From NCBI RefSeq assembly GCF_041262525.1, contig NZ_JBGCCK010000013.1, positions 1-64,000 on the forward strand: 64,000 nucleotides of DNA. The letters run 5' to 3'. This document shows, one piece after another, positions 50,098-58,466 of this stretch (position 1 is its first letter; every line of letters starts with the position of its first letter). The notes beneath the pieces were generated by a model. The model did no database searches. It had not been told where the DNA came from and saw only the letters and a list, made by a program, of their open reading frames with translations. The position numbers and the translations under genes are program-made. This DNA is from Streptacidiphilus sp041262525. GTDB taxonomy: Bacteria; Actinomycetota; Actinomycetes; Streptomycetales; Streptomycetaceae.

Positions 50098-51546
50098 ATG
50101 GCCCCCCTCTTTCCCGCGCTCACCACGGCCGGCGGCCGGCCCGCCCTGCGCTTCGGCGAGCGGTCGCTCGACTACTCCGCGCTGAACGCCGCCGCGACGG
50201 CGACCGCCGTACGGCTCGCCGGGGCGACCAGGGTCGCGCTCTGGGCCACGCCCACCCTGGACACCGCCGTCGGCGCCGTCGCCGCGCTGCTGGCCGGCGT
50301 GCCCGTGGTGCCGGTCAACCCCGGCAGCGGCGCGCGCGAGCTCGCGCACATCGTCACCGACAGCGCGCCCGACCTCGTCCTGGCCGCCGCGGACGCGGCG
50401 CTGCCCGAGCCGCTGGCCGCGCTCCCCCGCGTATCGGCGGACCTCGCTCCGACGGGCCTACCGCTTCCCGCCCTCTGTGAGGAGCCCGAGGAAGAGTCGG
50501 CTGCGCTGGTCGTCTACACCTCCGGGACCACCGGCCCACCGAAGGGCGTCGTGCTGTCCCGGCGCGCGGTCCGGGCCACCCTCGACGCGCTCGCGCAGGC
50601 CTGGGCCTGGACCGAGGACGACGTCCTGGTCCACGCGCTGCCGCTGTTCCACGTGCACGGACTCGTCCTCGGCATCCTCGGCCCGCTGCACGTCGGCGGC
50701 AGCGTCCGCCACCTCGGCCGGTTCGACGTCGGCGCTGTACAGGCCGAGCTCGCAGGCGGCGCGACGATGCTCTTCGGTGTGCCGACGATGTACCACCGGA
50801 TCGCCGAAGCCGTCTCGGCCGAGCCGGAGTTGGCGAAGGCGCTGGCGCAGGCGCGGCTGCTGGTCTCGGGCTCCGCAGCGCTGTCCCGCCGGGACCACGA
50901 GGCGATCACCGCGGCGACCGGCCGCACGGTCGTCGAGCGCTACGGGATGACCGAGACGCTGATGAACACCAGCGTCCGGCCCGGCCTCCCGCACCGCCCC
51001 GGCAGCGTCGGCACGCCACTGCGCGGGGTGGAGCTGCGCCTGGTCGACGAGGAGGGGCGGCCGCTCATCGCGCCCGACCCCGAGACGGTCGGCGAGATCC
51101 AGGTCCGCGGCCCGAGCCGGTTCACGGAGTACCTGGGCCGCCCCGAGGCCACGGCGGCCGCCTTCGACCAGGGCGGCTGGTTCCGCACGGGGGACATGGC
51201 GACCCTGGACGCCGACGGCTCGGTACGGATCGTCGGGCGCAAGTCGACAGACCTCATCAAGAGCGGCGGCTACAAGATCGGCGCGGGCGAGATCGAGAAC
51301 GTCCTGCTCGAACACCCGGCTGTCGCCGACGCCGCCGTCACCGGCGAACCAGACCCGGACCTCGGCGAGCGGATCGTCGCCTGGATCGTCCCCGCCGACC
51401 CGGCCGCGCCGCCGAGCCTGGCGGAGCTCGCGGACCACGTCGCCGGGCATCTGGCCCCCCACAAGCGACCGCGTGCCCTGCGCCTGCTGGCCGCGCTGCC
51501 GCGCAACGACATGGGGAAGGTGACCAAGCGGGCCCTGCAGGACTGA
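50098..51546 (+). CDS. matB: Malonyl-CoA synthetase
   Basis: This acyl-adenylate-forming enzyme activates malonate, and often methylmalonate, to the CoA thioester, supplying polyketide and fatty-acid extender units. The 482 residues match the Streptomyces MatB I remember: VVYTSGTTGPPKGVVLSRRA (P-loop), LPLFHVHGLVLGILGPL, VERYGMTETLMNTSVRPG, and the catalytic Lys in RNDMGKVTKRAL. GAGGAG lies nine bases before ATG 50098. It is monocistronic as far as visible, and no malonate transporter or decarboxylase is adjacent. Confidence 0.95.
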   Translation: MAPLFPALTTAGGRPALRFGERSLDYSALNAAATATAVRLAGATRVALWATPTLDTAVGAVAALLAGVPVVPVNPGSGARELAHIVTDSAPDLVLAAADAALPEPLAALPRVSADLAPTGLPLPALCEEPEEESAALVVYTSGTTGPPKGVVLSRRAVRATLDALAQAWAWTEDDVLVHALPLFHVHGLVLGILGPLHVGGSVRHLGRFDVGAVQAELAGGATMLFGVPTMYHRIAEAVSAEPELAKALAQARLLVSGSAALSRRDHEAITAATGRTVVERYGMTETLMNTSVRPGLPHRPGSVGTPLRGVELRLVDEEGRPLIAPDPETVGEIQVRGPSRFTEYLGRPEATAAAFDQGGWFRTGDMATLDADGSVRIVGRKSTDLIKSGGYKIGAGEIENVLLEHPAVADAAVTGEPDPDLGERIVAWIVPADPAAPPSLAELADHVAGHLAPHKRPRALRLLAALPRNDMGKVTKRALQD

Positions 51547-51644
51547 GGCCGACGAAGATCACGTCGATGGTCGGATTTTCGTTCGAATAGCAGCGGAGGG
51601 CGTGTCCGCGTGCACGGCCGCGCACATGCCCGGAAGCTGAATAC

Positions 51645-51884
51645 ATGAACGACAGCACACCCAACCCGCACGGCCACGGGCACCACGCCCACGTCGTCGT
51701 GCACCACCTCGTCGACGCCACCCCGCCGTTCCGCCGCGTGGACATCCTCGGCACGGAGGTGGGCAAGGCGCACAGCCTCCGCGACGTGGTGGAGTTCTGC
51801 CGCCGCGCCGGCCTGGACGAGCTGGACCTCGAATCGCAGGACATGATCGAGTGGATCGGAGGCGGCTCGGACGTCTGGGCGTGA
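51645..51884 (+). CDS. Small His-rich hypothetical protein
   Basis: This 79-residue soluble protein has a His-rich start (HGHGHHAHVVVHHLVDATPP) that could bind metal, and an acidic C-terminal helix (DELDLESQDMIEWIGGGSDV). I do not recognise a family. ATG 51645 has GGAAG 10 bases upstream. It begins the run of small unknown genes that extends to the tRNA at 58923. Confidence 0.65.
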   Translation: MNDSTPNPHGHGHHAHVVVHHLVDATPPFRRVDILGTEVGKAHSLRDVVEFCRRAGLDELDLESQDMIEWIGGGSDVWA

Positions 51885-52072
51885 CACCGTCTCGCGCCCC
51901 TGCGCGAACGGCGGCGGGAGCCCGGCCGCTCGGGACGACCGGAACTCCCACCACCCCCGCCGCGTACCCGACTGTCAGCGCAGAGCCCGCGACCGGTCCG
52001 CACAGCCTCCCCCCATCCCGCCCACCCGCCTAAGGCCACGACGGCCAACCGCCGGCCGACGCGCACACCACA

Positions 52073-52477
52073 GTGGCAGGAACGCAGGTGGATCAGGTGA
52101 AGGACAGTCGCGCAGTGGCGGGGGTGGTCGATGCCCTGCCGGGGTATGGCGCGTACATGACTGAGGTACTGATCGAAGAGAACTTCGTACACATCGACGG
52201 CACCGACATGAACGTGATCCTCACCATGCTGGACGGGCTGAACCTCGAGGCCGAGCCCACCGCGCCCCGCCACGTCAGCGAGGCCCGCTCCTGGGTGATC
52301 GCCCTGCACTGGCTGGGGTCCGGCCCGATAACCCACGAGGTGGCCGTGGCACTGCCGGGCGTGCTGGTGGAGATCCGGGACTACTTCGTCGCGCGAGGGA
52401 AACTGCCGCCGACTCGGATCGCCGTGTACGGACCCGATGAGCAGCTTCTGCGCAGCATCGAGGCCGCTGCCGCCTAG
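52073..52477 (+). CDS. Hypothetical protein, alpha/beta
   Basis: This protein of up to 134 residues includes MTEVLIEENFVHIDGTDMNV, ARSWVIALHWLGSGPITHEV and TRIAVYGPDEQLLRSI. Composition and GC-rich third positions are those of a real gene, but the family is unknown to me. The start is uncertain: GTG at 52073, 52088 or 52100 are all possible, and the conserved-looking part starts near VDALPGYG. It converges with the small gene at 52572, with a hairpin between. Confidence 0.65.
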   Translation: MAGTQVDQVKDSRAVAGVVDALPGYGAYMTEVLIEENFVHIDGTDMNVILTMLDGLNLEAEPTAPRHVSEARSWVIALHWLGSGPITHEVAVALPGVLVEIRDYFVARGKLPPTRIAVYGPDEQLLRSIEAAAA

Positions 52478-52504
52478 GCCGTCCGCAAAGCCGACACCAT
52501 CGGC

Positions 52505-52540
52505 AGCCGGGGCCACTGCACGTGACTGTGAGCCCCGGCT
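52505..52540. terminator. Bidirectional hairpin between convergent small genes
   Basis: AGCCGGGGC and GCCCCGGCT form a 9-bp perfect stem with an 18-base loop. It is placed 28 bp after the plus-strand stop and 31 bp outside the minus-strand stop. Confidence 0.6.
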
Positions 52541-52571
52541 CGTCGGGAGCCTCTCTGCGGCCTTCCCCTGC

Positions 52572-52766
52572 TCAGTGCGCGGCCGCCAACTTCTGCACCT
52601 GCTGGTCGTAGCCCGACAGCAGTTGGCGCAGCTGGTCGAGGGACTCCGAGGGCACGTCCTCAGGTGCTGTCTCAGCGACATAGCGGGCCGCGGCAATCAG
52701 CGCGGCCAGCTCGTAGGTGTGGAACGTGCCGCGCACCACCGTGGGGCTCACCCGCTGCAGCTCCAT
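52572..52766 (-). CDS. Small helical hypothetical protein
   Basis: This 64-residue protein reads VVRGTFHTYELAALIAAARY, an acidic loop, then DQLRQLLSGYDQQVQKLAAA, giving two amphipathic helices. No family is recognised. It starts three bases after the AhpD-like gene, so the pair is an operon and the small protein may assist the oxidoreductase. Confidence 0.7.
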   Translation of the reverse strand: MELQRVSPTVVRGTFHTYELAALIAAARYVAETAPEDVPSESLDQLRQLLSGYDQQVQKLAAAH

Positions 52767-52769
52767 GGG

Positions 52770-53165
52770 TCAACCCTTGGACTTCACGTAGTCGACGATC
52801 TGTGAGAGCTCGGCGGCGAACTGGTCGTAGTCCTCCTGCATGCCGTTGATGTAGGCGCTCCAGCCCAGGCTGGCCTTTGCGTAGTGCACCGCTTCCTGGA
52901 TCTCCTCGTCGGTGGCACCGAACAGCTTTGCGGCCTCGGCGTGGAAGAGGCTGCAGTAGCGGCACTTCGTCTCGGCGTGCAGCCCGACGCCGATCAGCTC
53001 CTTGTACTTGTTCGGTATGAGCGTCTCGCCGAGCTCGATCCGCTTGAAGATCTCCCACTCGGGGCCGATCAGTTCCGTCGGAATGCTCTGGAAGAAGTGC
53101 GGGACGAGTCCCAGCGTCTCCTTGATTTCCGCTTCTACTTCGGCGCGATTCACCTGGGCAGCCAT
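52770..53165 (-). CDS. Carboxymuconolactone decarboxylase/AhpD-like protein
   Basis: This 131-residue, all-helical protein of the CMD/AhpD superfamily has the redox motif KCRYCSLFHAEAAKLFGAT with CxxC and the downstream His, plus the preceding Glu of the proton-relay set (HAETKCRYC). Relatives act as alkylhydroperoxidases or peroxiredoxin reductases. ATG 53165 has GAGGAGG seven bases upstream. A longer frame extends to 53315 but lacks a ribosome site. It forms an operon with the 64-residue protein. Confidence 0.88.
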   Translation of the reverse strand: MAAQVNRAEVEAEIKETLGLVPHFFQSIPTELIGPEWEIFKRIELGETLIPNKYKELIGVGLHAETKCRYCSLFHAEAAKLFGATDEEIQEAVHYAKASLGWSAYINGMQEDYDQFAAELSQIVDYVKSKG

Positions 53166-53379
53166 CCGGACCTCCTCGGAGGTTCCGAGCGCCCGAGCGG
53201 GCCTGCCTGCGCTTACCGTGGGCTGAGAGATACCTGCTCCTGCCAGCGCACGCACCGAACGGTCCTCGTGGATACGTGCACTGTGACGCTCAAGCCTCAC
53301 CACCAGACTACGCACGCATGAGCGCTCCGGCCACGGGCCGCCCTGATCAACGGGCGGCGTTGCGTCGGCCCGGTGCGGC

Positions 53380-53598
53380 TCAGGCCTTGTAGAGCTCGAG
53401 GTCGTCGTTCGCGAACATCTGCACTTGACCGCAGCCCCAGCAGATCAGCGCGGTGACCGACTCGTTGGCCCATCCCAGGCCCAGGAACTCCATGCCGGAG
53501 CTGTTCAGCTTCACCTCACGGCTGCGAAAGATGCCACCTCGGCAAAAGCCGCATGTGATCCACTTGTCCCCGATTGCCGCGCGTACTGGCTTGGACAT
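53380..53598 (-). CDS. Small double-CxxC zinc-ribbon protein
   Basis: This 72-residue protein has two CxxC knuckles, ITCGFCRGGIF and LICWGCGQVQMF, arranged as a zinc ribbon. It probably binds one zinc and may contact nucleic acid or protein; no specific family is known to me. ATG 53598 follows GGGAAGGAAC. It is monocistronic and lies within the run of small genes. Confidence 0.8.
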   Translation of the reverse strand: MSKPVRAAIGDKWITCGFCRGGIFRSREVKLNSSGMEFLGLGWANESVTALICWGCGQVQMFANDDLELYKA

Positions 53599-54329
53599 GC
53601 CTTGTTCCTTCCCGAGCCGAGAGCGGCGATCAGCATGCCACGGCTTTGGCCCGTCAGAGCCCGTGCGTTTCATCCGGGGTCGTCTCCGGATCTCCGCCGC
53701 CACCGGCGACGCCACAGCACCTGATCACACGAAGGCCCCGCACCCGAGGATCCGGGTGGGGCCGGCAGCTGATCAATTGCTGTGACTCGGCATCGGAAAC
53801 ATCGTTGCGTCTGCCATCGGTTGGCCGTTCAGGCAAGGCGTCCACGCCACCACGTCGACCGACGACGCGATGCGGGGCTGCAGAGCCTCGATGACGAACT
53901 CACCGCGGCGCGCGATGGCGACGTGGGTACTGGGCATTTTCGGGCTGACCACCCGCGGCTCGAATGACAGGCCGCGGGACTCGATCGCCTCCGCCCGCCA
54001 ACCCGACGGCTCGTACCGGCACCAGAACCTCTTCCGCTACCTGATCTCCAGGGCCTGACGCAGGCACAGCACCAGCCGGCGTCACAGCCTGGAGGGACGC
54101 TCGTCGCCACTTCTCTGCCGCGCGGCCGCCGTTGCGGGCGTTCTCGAACATCCTGATCGCACCAGAAGGCGCGGACGGCCTGTAGTCATACGATCACTGC
54201 GCATGTACGGTACTGCTCGAACGCGCGGTTCGAAGTCCAGCTTGACCAGCAGTCCGAGGACCAGGGCGATCACCACACCCAAGGGGTACGCGCCATTGCG
54301 TACCCGTGATCCCGGAACGGGGAACAAGC
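53599..54329. other. Intergenic stretch with only weak gene candidates
   Basis: There is no confident gene in 730 bp. A hairpin GGCCCCGCACCC/GGGTGGGGCC lies at 53734-53763. A plus-strand frame ending at 54058 closes with RQPDGSYRHQNLFRYLISRA, which looks protein-like and may be a gene fragment. A minus-strand frame near 54250-54310 reads YPLGVVIALVLGLLVKLDFE, a possible membrane helix. Base composition is somewhat less GC-rich than the core. Confidence 0.4.
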
Positions 54330-54533
54330 ATGGCTACGGGGACCGTGAAGTGGTTCAACGCTGAGAAGGGCTTCGGCTTCATCGCCCAGGACGGCGGCGG
54401 CGCGGACGTGTTCGTCCACTACTCGGCGATCAACTCGCAGGGATATCGCGAACTGGTCGAAGGTGAGCCGGTGAGCTTCGACGTCGAGCAGGGCCCGAAG
54501 GGGCCGCAGGCCGCGAACGTCCAGCGCGGCTGA
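54330..54533 (+). CDS. Cold-shock protein, CspA family
   Basis: This 67-residue single-stranded nucleic-acid-binding protein has TGTVKWFNAEKGFGFIAQD, containing RNP1 (KGFGFI), and DVFVHYSAI, containing RNP2. The length and C-terminus (GPKGPQAANVQRG) are typical of streptomycete cold-shock proteins, which act as RNA chaperones. ATG 54330 has a GGGGAAC ribosome site; an upstream in-frame start at 54306 adds nonfamily residues. A strong hairpin terminator follows. Confidence 0.96.
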   Translation: MATGTVKWFNAEKGFGFIAQDGGGADVFVHYSAINSQGYRELVEGEPVSFDVEQGPKGPQAANVQRG

Positions 54534-54545
54534 CCTAACAGCAAG

Positions 54546-54576
54546 AGAGCCCGCCACGGTCGCCGTGGCGGGCTCT
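54546..54576 (+). terminator. Terminator of the cold-shock gene
   Basis: AGAGCCCGCCACGG and CCGTGGCGGGCTCT form a perfect 14-bp stem with a TCG loop, 13 bp after the stop codon. Confidence 0.9.
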
Positions 54577-54694
54577 GTGCAGCGCGATCCGTACGTTCCA
54601 ATGCTCGGCCCCGTCCATCCCCGCGCTCCGCTCAGCGGCACGCGCCCACAGTCGCCAGGATGCGCTTGTGCGCGGACCGGTTGATCGTGGAGTC

Positions 54695-54964
54695 ATGGGC
54701 GTCATCGTGTTGATCGAGCCGGCAGAGCGGGCACCCAAGTACGACTCCAAGAGCTGGGTGATCAGCGGCCTTCGAGCGGTCCACGCCGCCAAGGCCGATC
54801 CCGAGGTCCCGGATAGTCCCGCCGACCGGACGCTCTGCGGTCTGGCCACGGTGGGGATGGAGAAGCACAGCTACCGACCGCAGGATCCAGGCGCGAGCTG
54901 GTACCCGCCGAACCTGACCCCGTGGGAGTGCAAGGCCTGCTCTCAGGCGCTGCGCCAAGGCTGA
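54695..54964 (+). CDS. Small hypothetical protein with cysteine motif
   Basis: This 89-residue protein has the fragments VIVLIEPAERAPKYDSKSWV, DRTLCGLATVGMEK and TPWECKACSQALRQG. The single Cys and CxxC could bind a metal. ATG 54695 follows GTGGAG. No family is recognised. Codon use is that of a real gene. Confidence 0.65.
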   Translation: MGVIVLIEPAERAPKYDSKSWVISGLRAVHAAKADPEVPDSPADRTLCGLATVGMEKHSYRPQDPGASWYPPNLTPWECKACSQALRQG

Positions 54965-55216
54965 GGCCGGACGGCCCGTCCGCCTGCGCCGCCCCCCAAA
55001 GAAGTCGCCTGTCTCCGAAGGGTCTTGGTCGGCCCGGACGGTCAGAGTGCCTTCGGCGTCGCTGCGCGAGGACTGCGCCCCACCCTGGGCACGATCCGAA
55101 ACGCCCGCTGGCGCTGTTCATGTGTCATGACGTCACGAGTGCGTGCGTGCGACGAGAGCACCGCGGGGCTCCCGTCGCAGCGGACCGCCCATCGCGGGGG
55201 CCGTCGGTGACCGTGG

Positions 55217-55603
55217 TCAGGACAGCAGCAGCACGGCACCGGCGGCGGCCATGACCGCGGCGGTGGCGCCGTGGACGGCGAGGTACGCCTTGGCGGGTCC
55301 GCCGCTGCGCTTGCTGATGAGCGCGTCGCCGAGCGGCATCACCGCGCCGACGAGCATCATCCAGCCGGTCAGGTGTGTGGTGCCGCCCAACAGCACGACC
55401 AGCAGGAGGAGTCCGGCGCCGATGTCGCGATCCGCCTTGACCCTGAGCCAGGCGCGGAAGCTCGTGTCCCCGGGGCGGGTGTCGGGGATCCCGAAGTCCA
55501 CCGCGGCCTGCGGGGTCCAGAGGCAGCGGGCGCCGATGAGCGTGATTCCGACGGCGACGACCCAGGCGAGGACGGTGGCGAGAGTGGTGACGGCGGTAGG
55601 CAT
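55217..55603 (-). CDS. DUF4267 family membrane protein
   Basis: This 128-residue protein has four hydrophobic helices: an N-terminal one (VLAWVVAVGITLIGARCLW), LLLLVVLLGGTTHLTGWMML, VGAVMPLGDAL, and a C-terminal AAVMAAAGAVLLLS. The loop TPQAAVDFGIPD...FRAWLRVKADRDIG is the DUF4267 hallmark. The function is unknown. It is divergent from a truncated TetR gene, with two operator-like palindromes between them, so it was probably the repressor's target. Confidence 0.85.
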   Translation of the reverse strand: MPTAVTTLATVLAWVVAVGITLIGARCLWTPQAAVDFGIPDTRPGDTSFRAWLRVKADRDIGAGLLLLVVLLGGTTHLTGWMMLVGAVMPLGDALISKRSGGPAKAYLAVHGATAAVMAAAGAVLLLS

Positions 55604-55660
55604 GACAGTTGCTCCCCTTCTCTAGCGGCGCCGACCCCGTGTCGATCGCCGCTCGATCTG

Positions 55661-55706
55661 CTAGCAATGCTAGACGTAGCACCGCCCGAATGTCTAGCGA
55701 TGCTAG
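55661..55706. promoter_or_regulatory. Paired palindromes, probable TetR operators
   Basis: CTAGCAATGCTAG (55661-55673) is a perfect 13-bp palindrome, and CTAGCGATGCTAG (55694-55706) matches it except for one base. Their centres are 33 bp apart, three helical turns, so two dimers could sit on one face. A third half-site, CTAGCG, lies at 55622. They lie between the divergent DUF4267 and TetR-remnant genes. Confidence 0.7.
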
Positions 55707-55716
55707 GGGCGCTTGC

Positions 55717-55977
55717 ATGTCCATCACCGGGAACCGCCGCGAGCGGGAACGCGCCCAGCGCCACCGCCCGATCCTCGCCGTGGCGCGCGAGTTGGCCGAG
55801 GCCGAGGGATGGGAGGCCGCCATCACCACCCGCCGCCTGGCCACGTGCGTGGAGGTCAAGGACGCCATCGTCACGGCCGTCGCAGAAGAGGGCTTCGCCG
55901 AACTGGCCAAGCTGCTGCGCGCCATGCGCGGACCGACGCCCGAGGGCGCGAGCCCGACCGCGGCCTACGGCCTCTGA
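55717..55977 (+). pseudogene. Truncated TetR regulator with a defective recognition helix
   Basis: The 86 residues begin like a TetR repressor (RERERAQRHRPILAVARELA, EAEGWEAAITTRRLA). The usual turn and recognition helix (of the type ERIEYSQPVLYSHF) is missing, replaced by TCVEV, before the familiar KDAIVTAVAEEGFAELAKLL. The protein stops soon after, without the ligand domain that brings the family to about 190-200 residues. I infer an internal deletion of about 11 codons plus 3' loss. DNA binding should be abolished, although the operator-like palindromes next to it are intact. The family comparison is from memory. Confidence 0.6.
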
Positions 55978-56020
55978 GGCCCCGCTGACGGGGAAGTTCA
56001 GCGGGGCCTCGATGCTCTGG
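55975..56020. repeat. 46-bp direct repeat with hairpin, copy 1
   Basis: TGAGGCCCCGCTGACGGGGA leads into AGTTCAGCGGGGCCTCGATG and CTCTGG. The arms GGCCCCGCTGA/TCAGCGGGGCC make a stem. It begins at the stop codon of the TetR remnant. Copy 2 lies at 58467-58512 in the same orientation with one mismatch. Confidence 0.85.
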
Positions 56021-56043
56021 TGATCGGCACGCGGCGACACGAC

Positions 56044-56095
56044 CTTGATCCTTGTTGCTGATCGGTGGCAGGAGCGGGACGCGATCAGGATCAAG
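56044..56095. other. Inverted repeat with long loop
   Basis: CTTGATCCT (56044-56052) and AGGATCAAG (56087-56095) are exact inverses around 34 bases. They lie between the TetR remnant and the secreted-protein gene. No function is assigned. Confidence 0.4.
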
Positions 56096-56259
56096 CTGAT
56101 CATGCGAGGAGACGCGGCTCGCCGGGCTTCCGGCCAAGCGGGCCAAGCGGAACGCCGATCAGCTTTTCGGTTCTGCCCCTAAAGGCTGGCCATGAACACG
56201 TCGCACGCGGTCAACTCTTCCCCGGCTCTCGACGGGCGGGAGCCGGGGAGGGGAACGGC

Positions 56260-56652
56260 ATGAACCTCGTCAAGCGCCTCGCCACCGCGACCGCAGCACT
56301 TGGCTTGGCCTCTGCTGGCGTGATCGGCCTCAGCACGTCGGCTCACGCCACGGGCGGGGCCGACTACACCACCGTCTACGGCGCGCACGTTTCCACCAGC
56401 AGCTTTAGGAGCGGTTCGTATGAGTACGTTTCGTGGAACATCGACACCTCCGGGTCGCGCACGGACGAGCGGATGTACTTCGAGATCATCTGCAACGGCC
56501 AGGTGGTGTGGAGCAAGAGCGTGAACGACTGGTACGACCACGACAACGTGGACAGCGGCCCGTGGATCTACTGCAACGGCAACGTCTATGCGCATACCTT
56601 CACCACGGAGTCGGGCATAGGGATCGAGCCGTTGACGGTCTACGACTACTGA
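56260..56652 (+). CDS. Small secreted protein of unknown function
   Basis: This 130-residue protein has a clear signal peptide (MNLVKRLATATAALGLASAG to SAHA). The mature part is beta-rich: YEYVSWNIDTSGSRTDERMY and SKSVNDWYDHDNVDSGPWIY, with two cysteines in IICNGQ and IYCNGN that probably pair. It resembles small extracellular beta-sandwich proteins of streptomycetes; no enzyme motif is present. ATG 56260 has GGGAGGGG upstream. GC content is lower than in neighbouring core genes, as often seen for exported accessory proteins. Confidence 0.85.
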   Translation: MNLVKRLATATAALGLASAGVIGLSTSAHATGGADYTTVYGAHVSTSSFRSGSYEYVSWNIDTSGSRTDERMYFEIICNGQVVWSKSVNDWYDHDNVDSGPWIYCNGNVYAHTFTTESGIGIEPLTVYDY

Positions 56653-56954
56653 TTCCGCATCCCCCACGAGCTGTGGGCCCGCCTACGGCCGGGTTACCGA
56701 GCGGCTGGACACCGGCCGGACCGCGATTCTCCCGGGCCACGTCCGTGCCGACATTCGCGGGCATGGCGAGGAGGCTGATCTCGGCGCCCCAACCGCGCCG
56801 CGCACACAAGGGCGGCCAGGCTGCTTACTCGATCGAGTGAGCGGGATCGTTCCGGCAGGCAACAGGCTCGTGGCGGATCCCCCGGGTGCCCTAGCGTGTC
56901 CGCCATGCTCGACGCCGAAGGCATGAAGCAGCGTCAGGAATCAGAGGCCGGCGA
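56653..56954. other. Intergenic region, nothing supported
   Basis: This is about 300 bp with several short GC-driven open frames but no family match, hairpin terminator or operator that I can support. Confidence 0.4.
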
Positions 56955-57176
56955 GTGAACCGCGGCGAGCTCCAGCGCGCCCTCGACACGGCAGGAATCC
57001 GCCCGGACATATACAGCCTCCACGGTGGGCTGCCCGACCAGGCGCTCTGCCTCGGGCGGCGCGGGAAGCGCTGGGTGGTGTACTACTCCGAACGCGGCAG
57101 CAACGCGGTCCTCGCCGTGTACGACACCGAGGACGCGGCCTGCCAGGCGATGTACGAGCGGATCATCGGCGACTGA
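56955..57176 (+). CDS. Small hypothetical protein
   Basis: This 73-residue protein has an N-terminal helix RGELQRALDTAGI followed by a small beta-sheet: YSLHGGLPDQALCLGRRGKR, WVVYYSERGSNAVLAVYDTE, and a closing helix. Actinobacteria have many immunity- or SMI1-like small proteins of this look, but I cannot assign a family. The GTG at 56955 is the likely start. Confidence 0.7.
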   Translation: MNRGELQRALDTAGIRPDIYSLHGGLPDQALCLGRRGKRWVVYYSERGSNAVLAVYDTEDAACQAMYERIIGD

Positions 57177-57480
57177 GTGCGGCCCTGGGCGCAGGCGCTG
57201 AGTGAGCCACGCGGGCGGGAGATCGCACAGGCCCGGTGCAGTGAATCCTGTGGTGGCCCTGCCGGACCCCGTGACAAGGCCACCATCGTCGCCCCCGCAC
57301 ACAGCAGCGCTACCAGGAGCGAAGGGTGGCCCGCAGCCATCGGGGCGGTCGCGGGCCTTGATCATCCTTGCGGTTGATCGTTCACCAACCCAGCACGACA
57401 CGCGCCGACCACCCACACGGCGCAGCGAACGTCAAAGGCCCCGCGCCGGCGAACCGGGCAGGGCCTTCCCCTGAATGCCG
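57177..57480. other. Intergenic region, nothing supported
   Basis: This 304-bp stretch lies between a plus-strand small gene and the 3' end of a minus-strand membrane gene. Short frames present here lack coding features. No strong hairpin was found. Confidence 0.4.
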
Positions 57481-57825
57481 TCAGGAGTCGTCCTCTGTAC
57501 CCGCTCCCGGCCGTGTCGACGCGCCTGTTGTCCAGCGACTCGGGGGCGGGTACACGTAGCGGGCGATGGTCGTACTCACCCACCCGATGCAGAACCCGGC
57601 GAAGACCAGCAGCGCCCGGCGGAAGGCCGACTCCCCACGCATTCCTGCCGTCAATCCCAGCACCACAGCCCAGGCCACGCCGAGCCCGCAGCTGTAGACC
57701 CAGTAGTTCCGGTACCGGCGGATGCTTCTCCTCCACTCACCGCTGCTGCGGATGACCGCCAACACGCGTGACCCGATCAAGGTCCACGCGCAGGCCGACC
57801 CGAACGACAAGTACGCACTGCTCAT
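57481..57825 (-). CDS. Small membrane protein
   Basis: This protein of up to 114 residues has RRYRNYWVYSCGLGVAWAVV and RALLVFAGFCIGWVSTTIAR as membrane helices and a basic cytoplasmic turn. The C-terminal tail is Pro/Thr-rich. No family is recognised. The start is uncertain: ATG 57825 gives an extra N-terminal helix, but that part overlaps a small plus-strand gene candidate, so GTG 57765 may be the true start. Confidence 0.55.
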   Translation of the reverse strand: MSSAYLSFGSACAWTLIGSRVLAVIRSSGEWRRSIRRYRNYWVYSCGLGVAWAVVLGLTAGMRGESAFRRALLVFAGFCIGWVSTTIARYVYPPPSRWTTGASTRPGAGTEDDS

Positions 57826-57841
57826 CCTCGAGGCGCAGTAA
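57752..57841 (+). CDS. Possible 29-residue small protein
   Basis: The reading MTANTRDPIKVHAQADPNDK continues YALLILEAQ and stop. It has a balanced amino-acid composition, unlike random frames here, and is followed 13 bp later by a strong hairpin. It is antisense to the 5' end of the small membrane protein gene. It has no clear ribosome site. Confidence 0.35.
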   Translation: MTANTRDPIKVHAQADPNDKYALLILEAQ

Positions 57842-57854
57842 CAGCATCTCAGGC

Positions 57855-57886
57855 GAGCGGCCCACGACCACCGTCGTGGGCCGCTC
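57855..57886. terminator. Strong hairpin between small genes
   Basis: GAGCGGCCCACGAC and GTCGTGGGCCGCTC form a perfect 14-bp stem with a CACC loop. It is downstream of the 29-residue candidate and so supports transcription on the plus strand. Confidence 0.85.
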
Positions 57887-58090
57887 CGGAGTGAAGTCTC
57901 CCGCCCGGGTCTTCGCCCCCCCAGGCGTCCCGGACGGGTGCTTGCGTGGTCTTGGAGGCCGCGCGGACAGAAATGCCCTCGGTGCCGCGGACTCGGCATC
58001 TGGGGCATTCATTGTTGCTGGTCAGGGAGGTACTGGCAGTGAACGTGCTGTCGCCGAGCAGGGCCGGAGCCACCACTCCACACTGGAAGC

Positions 58091-58345
58091 ATGACCACGA
58101 ACAAAGACGCTGCCGAGCGTCGGATCGGCGGAGTGAGGGTCACTTTCGGCAGGATCGTTCTCGCGGTCGTGACGATCTTGGCGGTGTGGTTCATCCTCAT
58201 CAACAGAAGCACGGTCAAGATCCACCTTTGGGGGATCACCACGCTCAACGCCAAAATGTGGCTGGTCCTCCTCATCATGCTGCTCGCTGGATGCCTGATC
58301 GGGACACTCAGCTACATGCGGAGGCAGGCGCGCCGCCGCCGCTGA
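58091..58345 (+). CDS. LapA-domain (DUF1049) membrane protein
   Basis: This 84-residue protein has two membrane helices, FGRIVLAVVTILAVWFILIN and WLVLLIMLLAGCLIGTLSYM, separated by the short NRSTVKIHLWGITTLNAKM segment, and a basic tail RRQARRRR. This is the LapA/YciS-like DUF1049 pattern. E. coli LapA helps set lipopolysaccharide levels; the role in actinobacteria is unknown. ATG 58091 has a GGAAG site upstream. Confidence 0.85.
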   Translation: MTTNKDAAERRIGGVRVTFGRIVLAVVTILAVWFILINRSTVKIHLWGITTLNAKMWLVLLIMLLAGCLIGTLSYMRRQARRRR

Positions 58346-58466
58346 CAACGTGATCGTGATGCAGCCGCCGCTTGGCCGACCAAAGCCCGGCTCCGCAACC
58401 GGTGAGAGGGGTCCATGTCCCCATCGATCTCAGACGCCGACCATCGGCGATCACCCCGAACCCGGC

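Noticed and set aside
48511..50349. 612-residue minus-strand open frame
   Set aside because: Antisense of the FAD oxidase gene; no domain features.
53782..53967. 60-residue plus-strand frame
   Set aside because: His/Arg-rich random composition without a ribosome site or family match.
58372..58466. Upstream part of the plus-strand frame ending at 58791
   Set aside because: It runs through the duplicated hairpin repeat and reads as Arg/Pro-rich filler; only the part from 58552 looks possibly coding.
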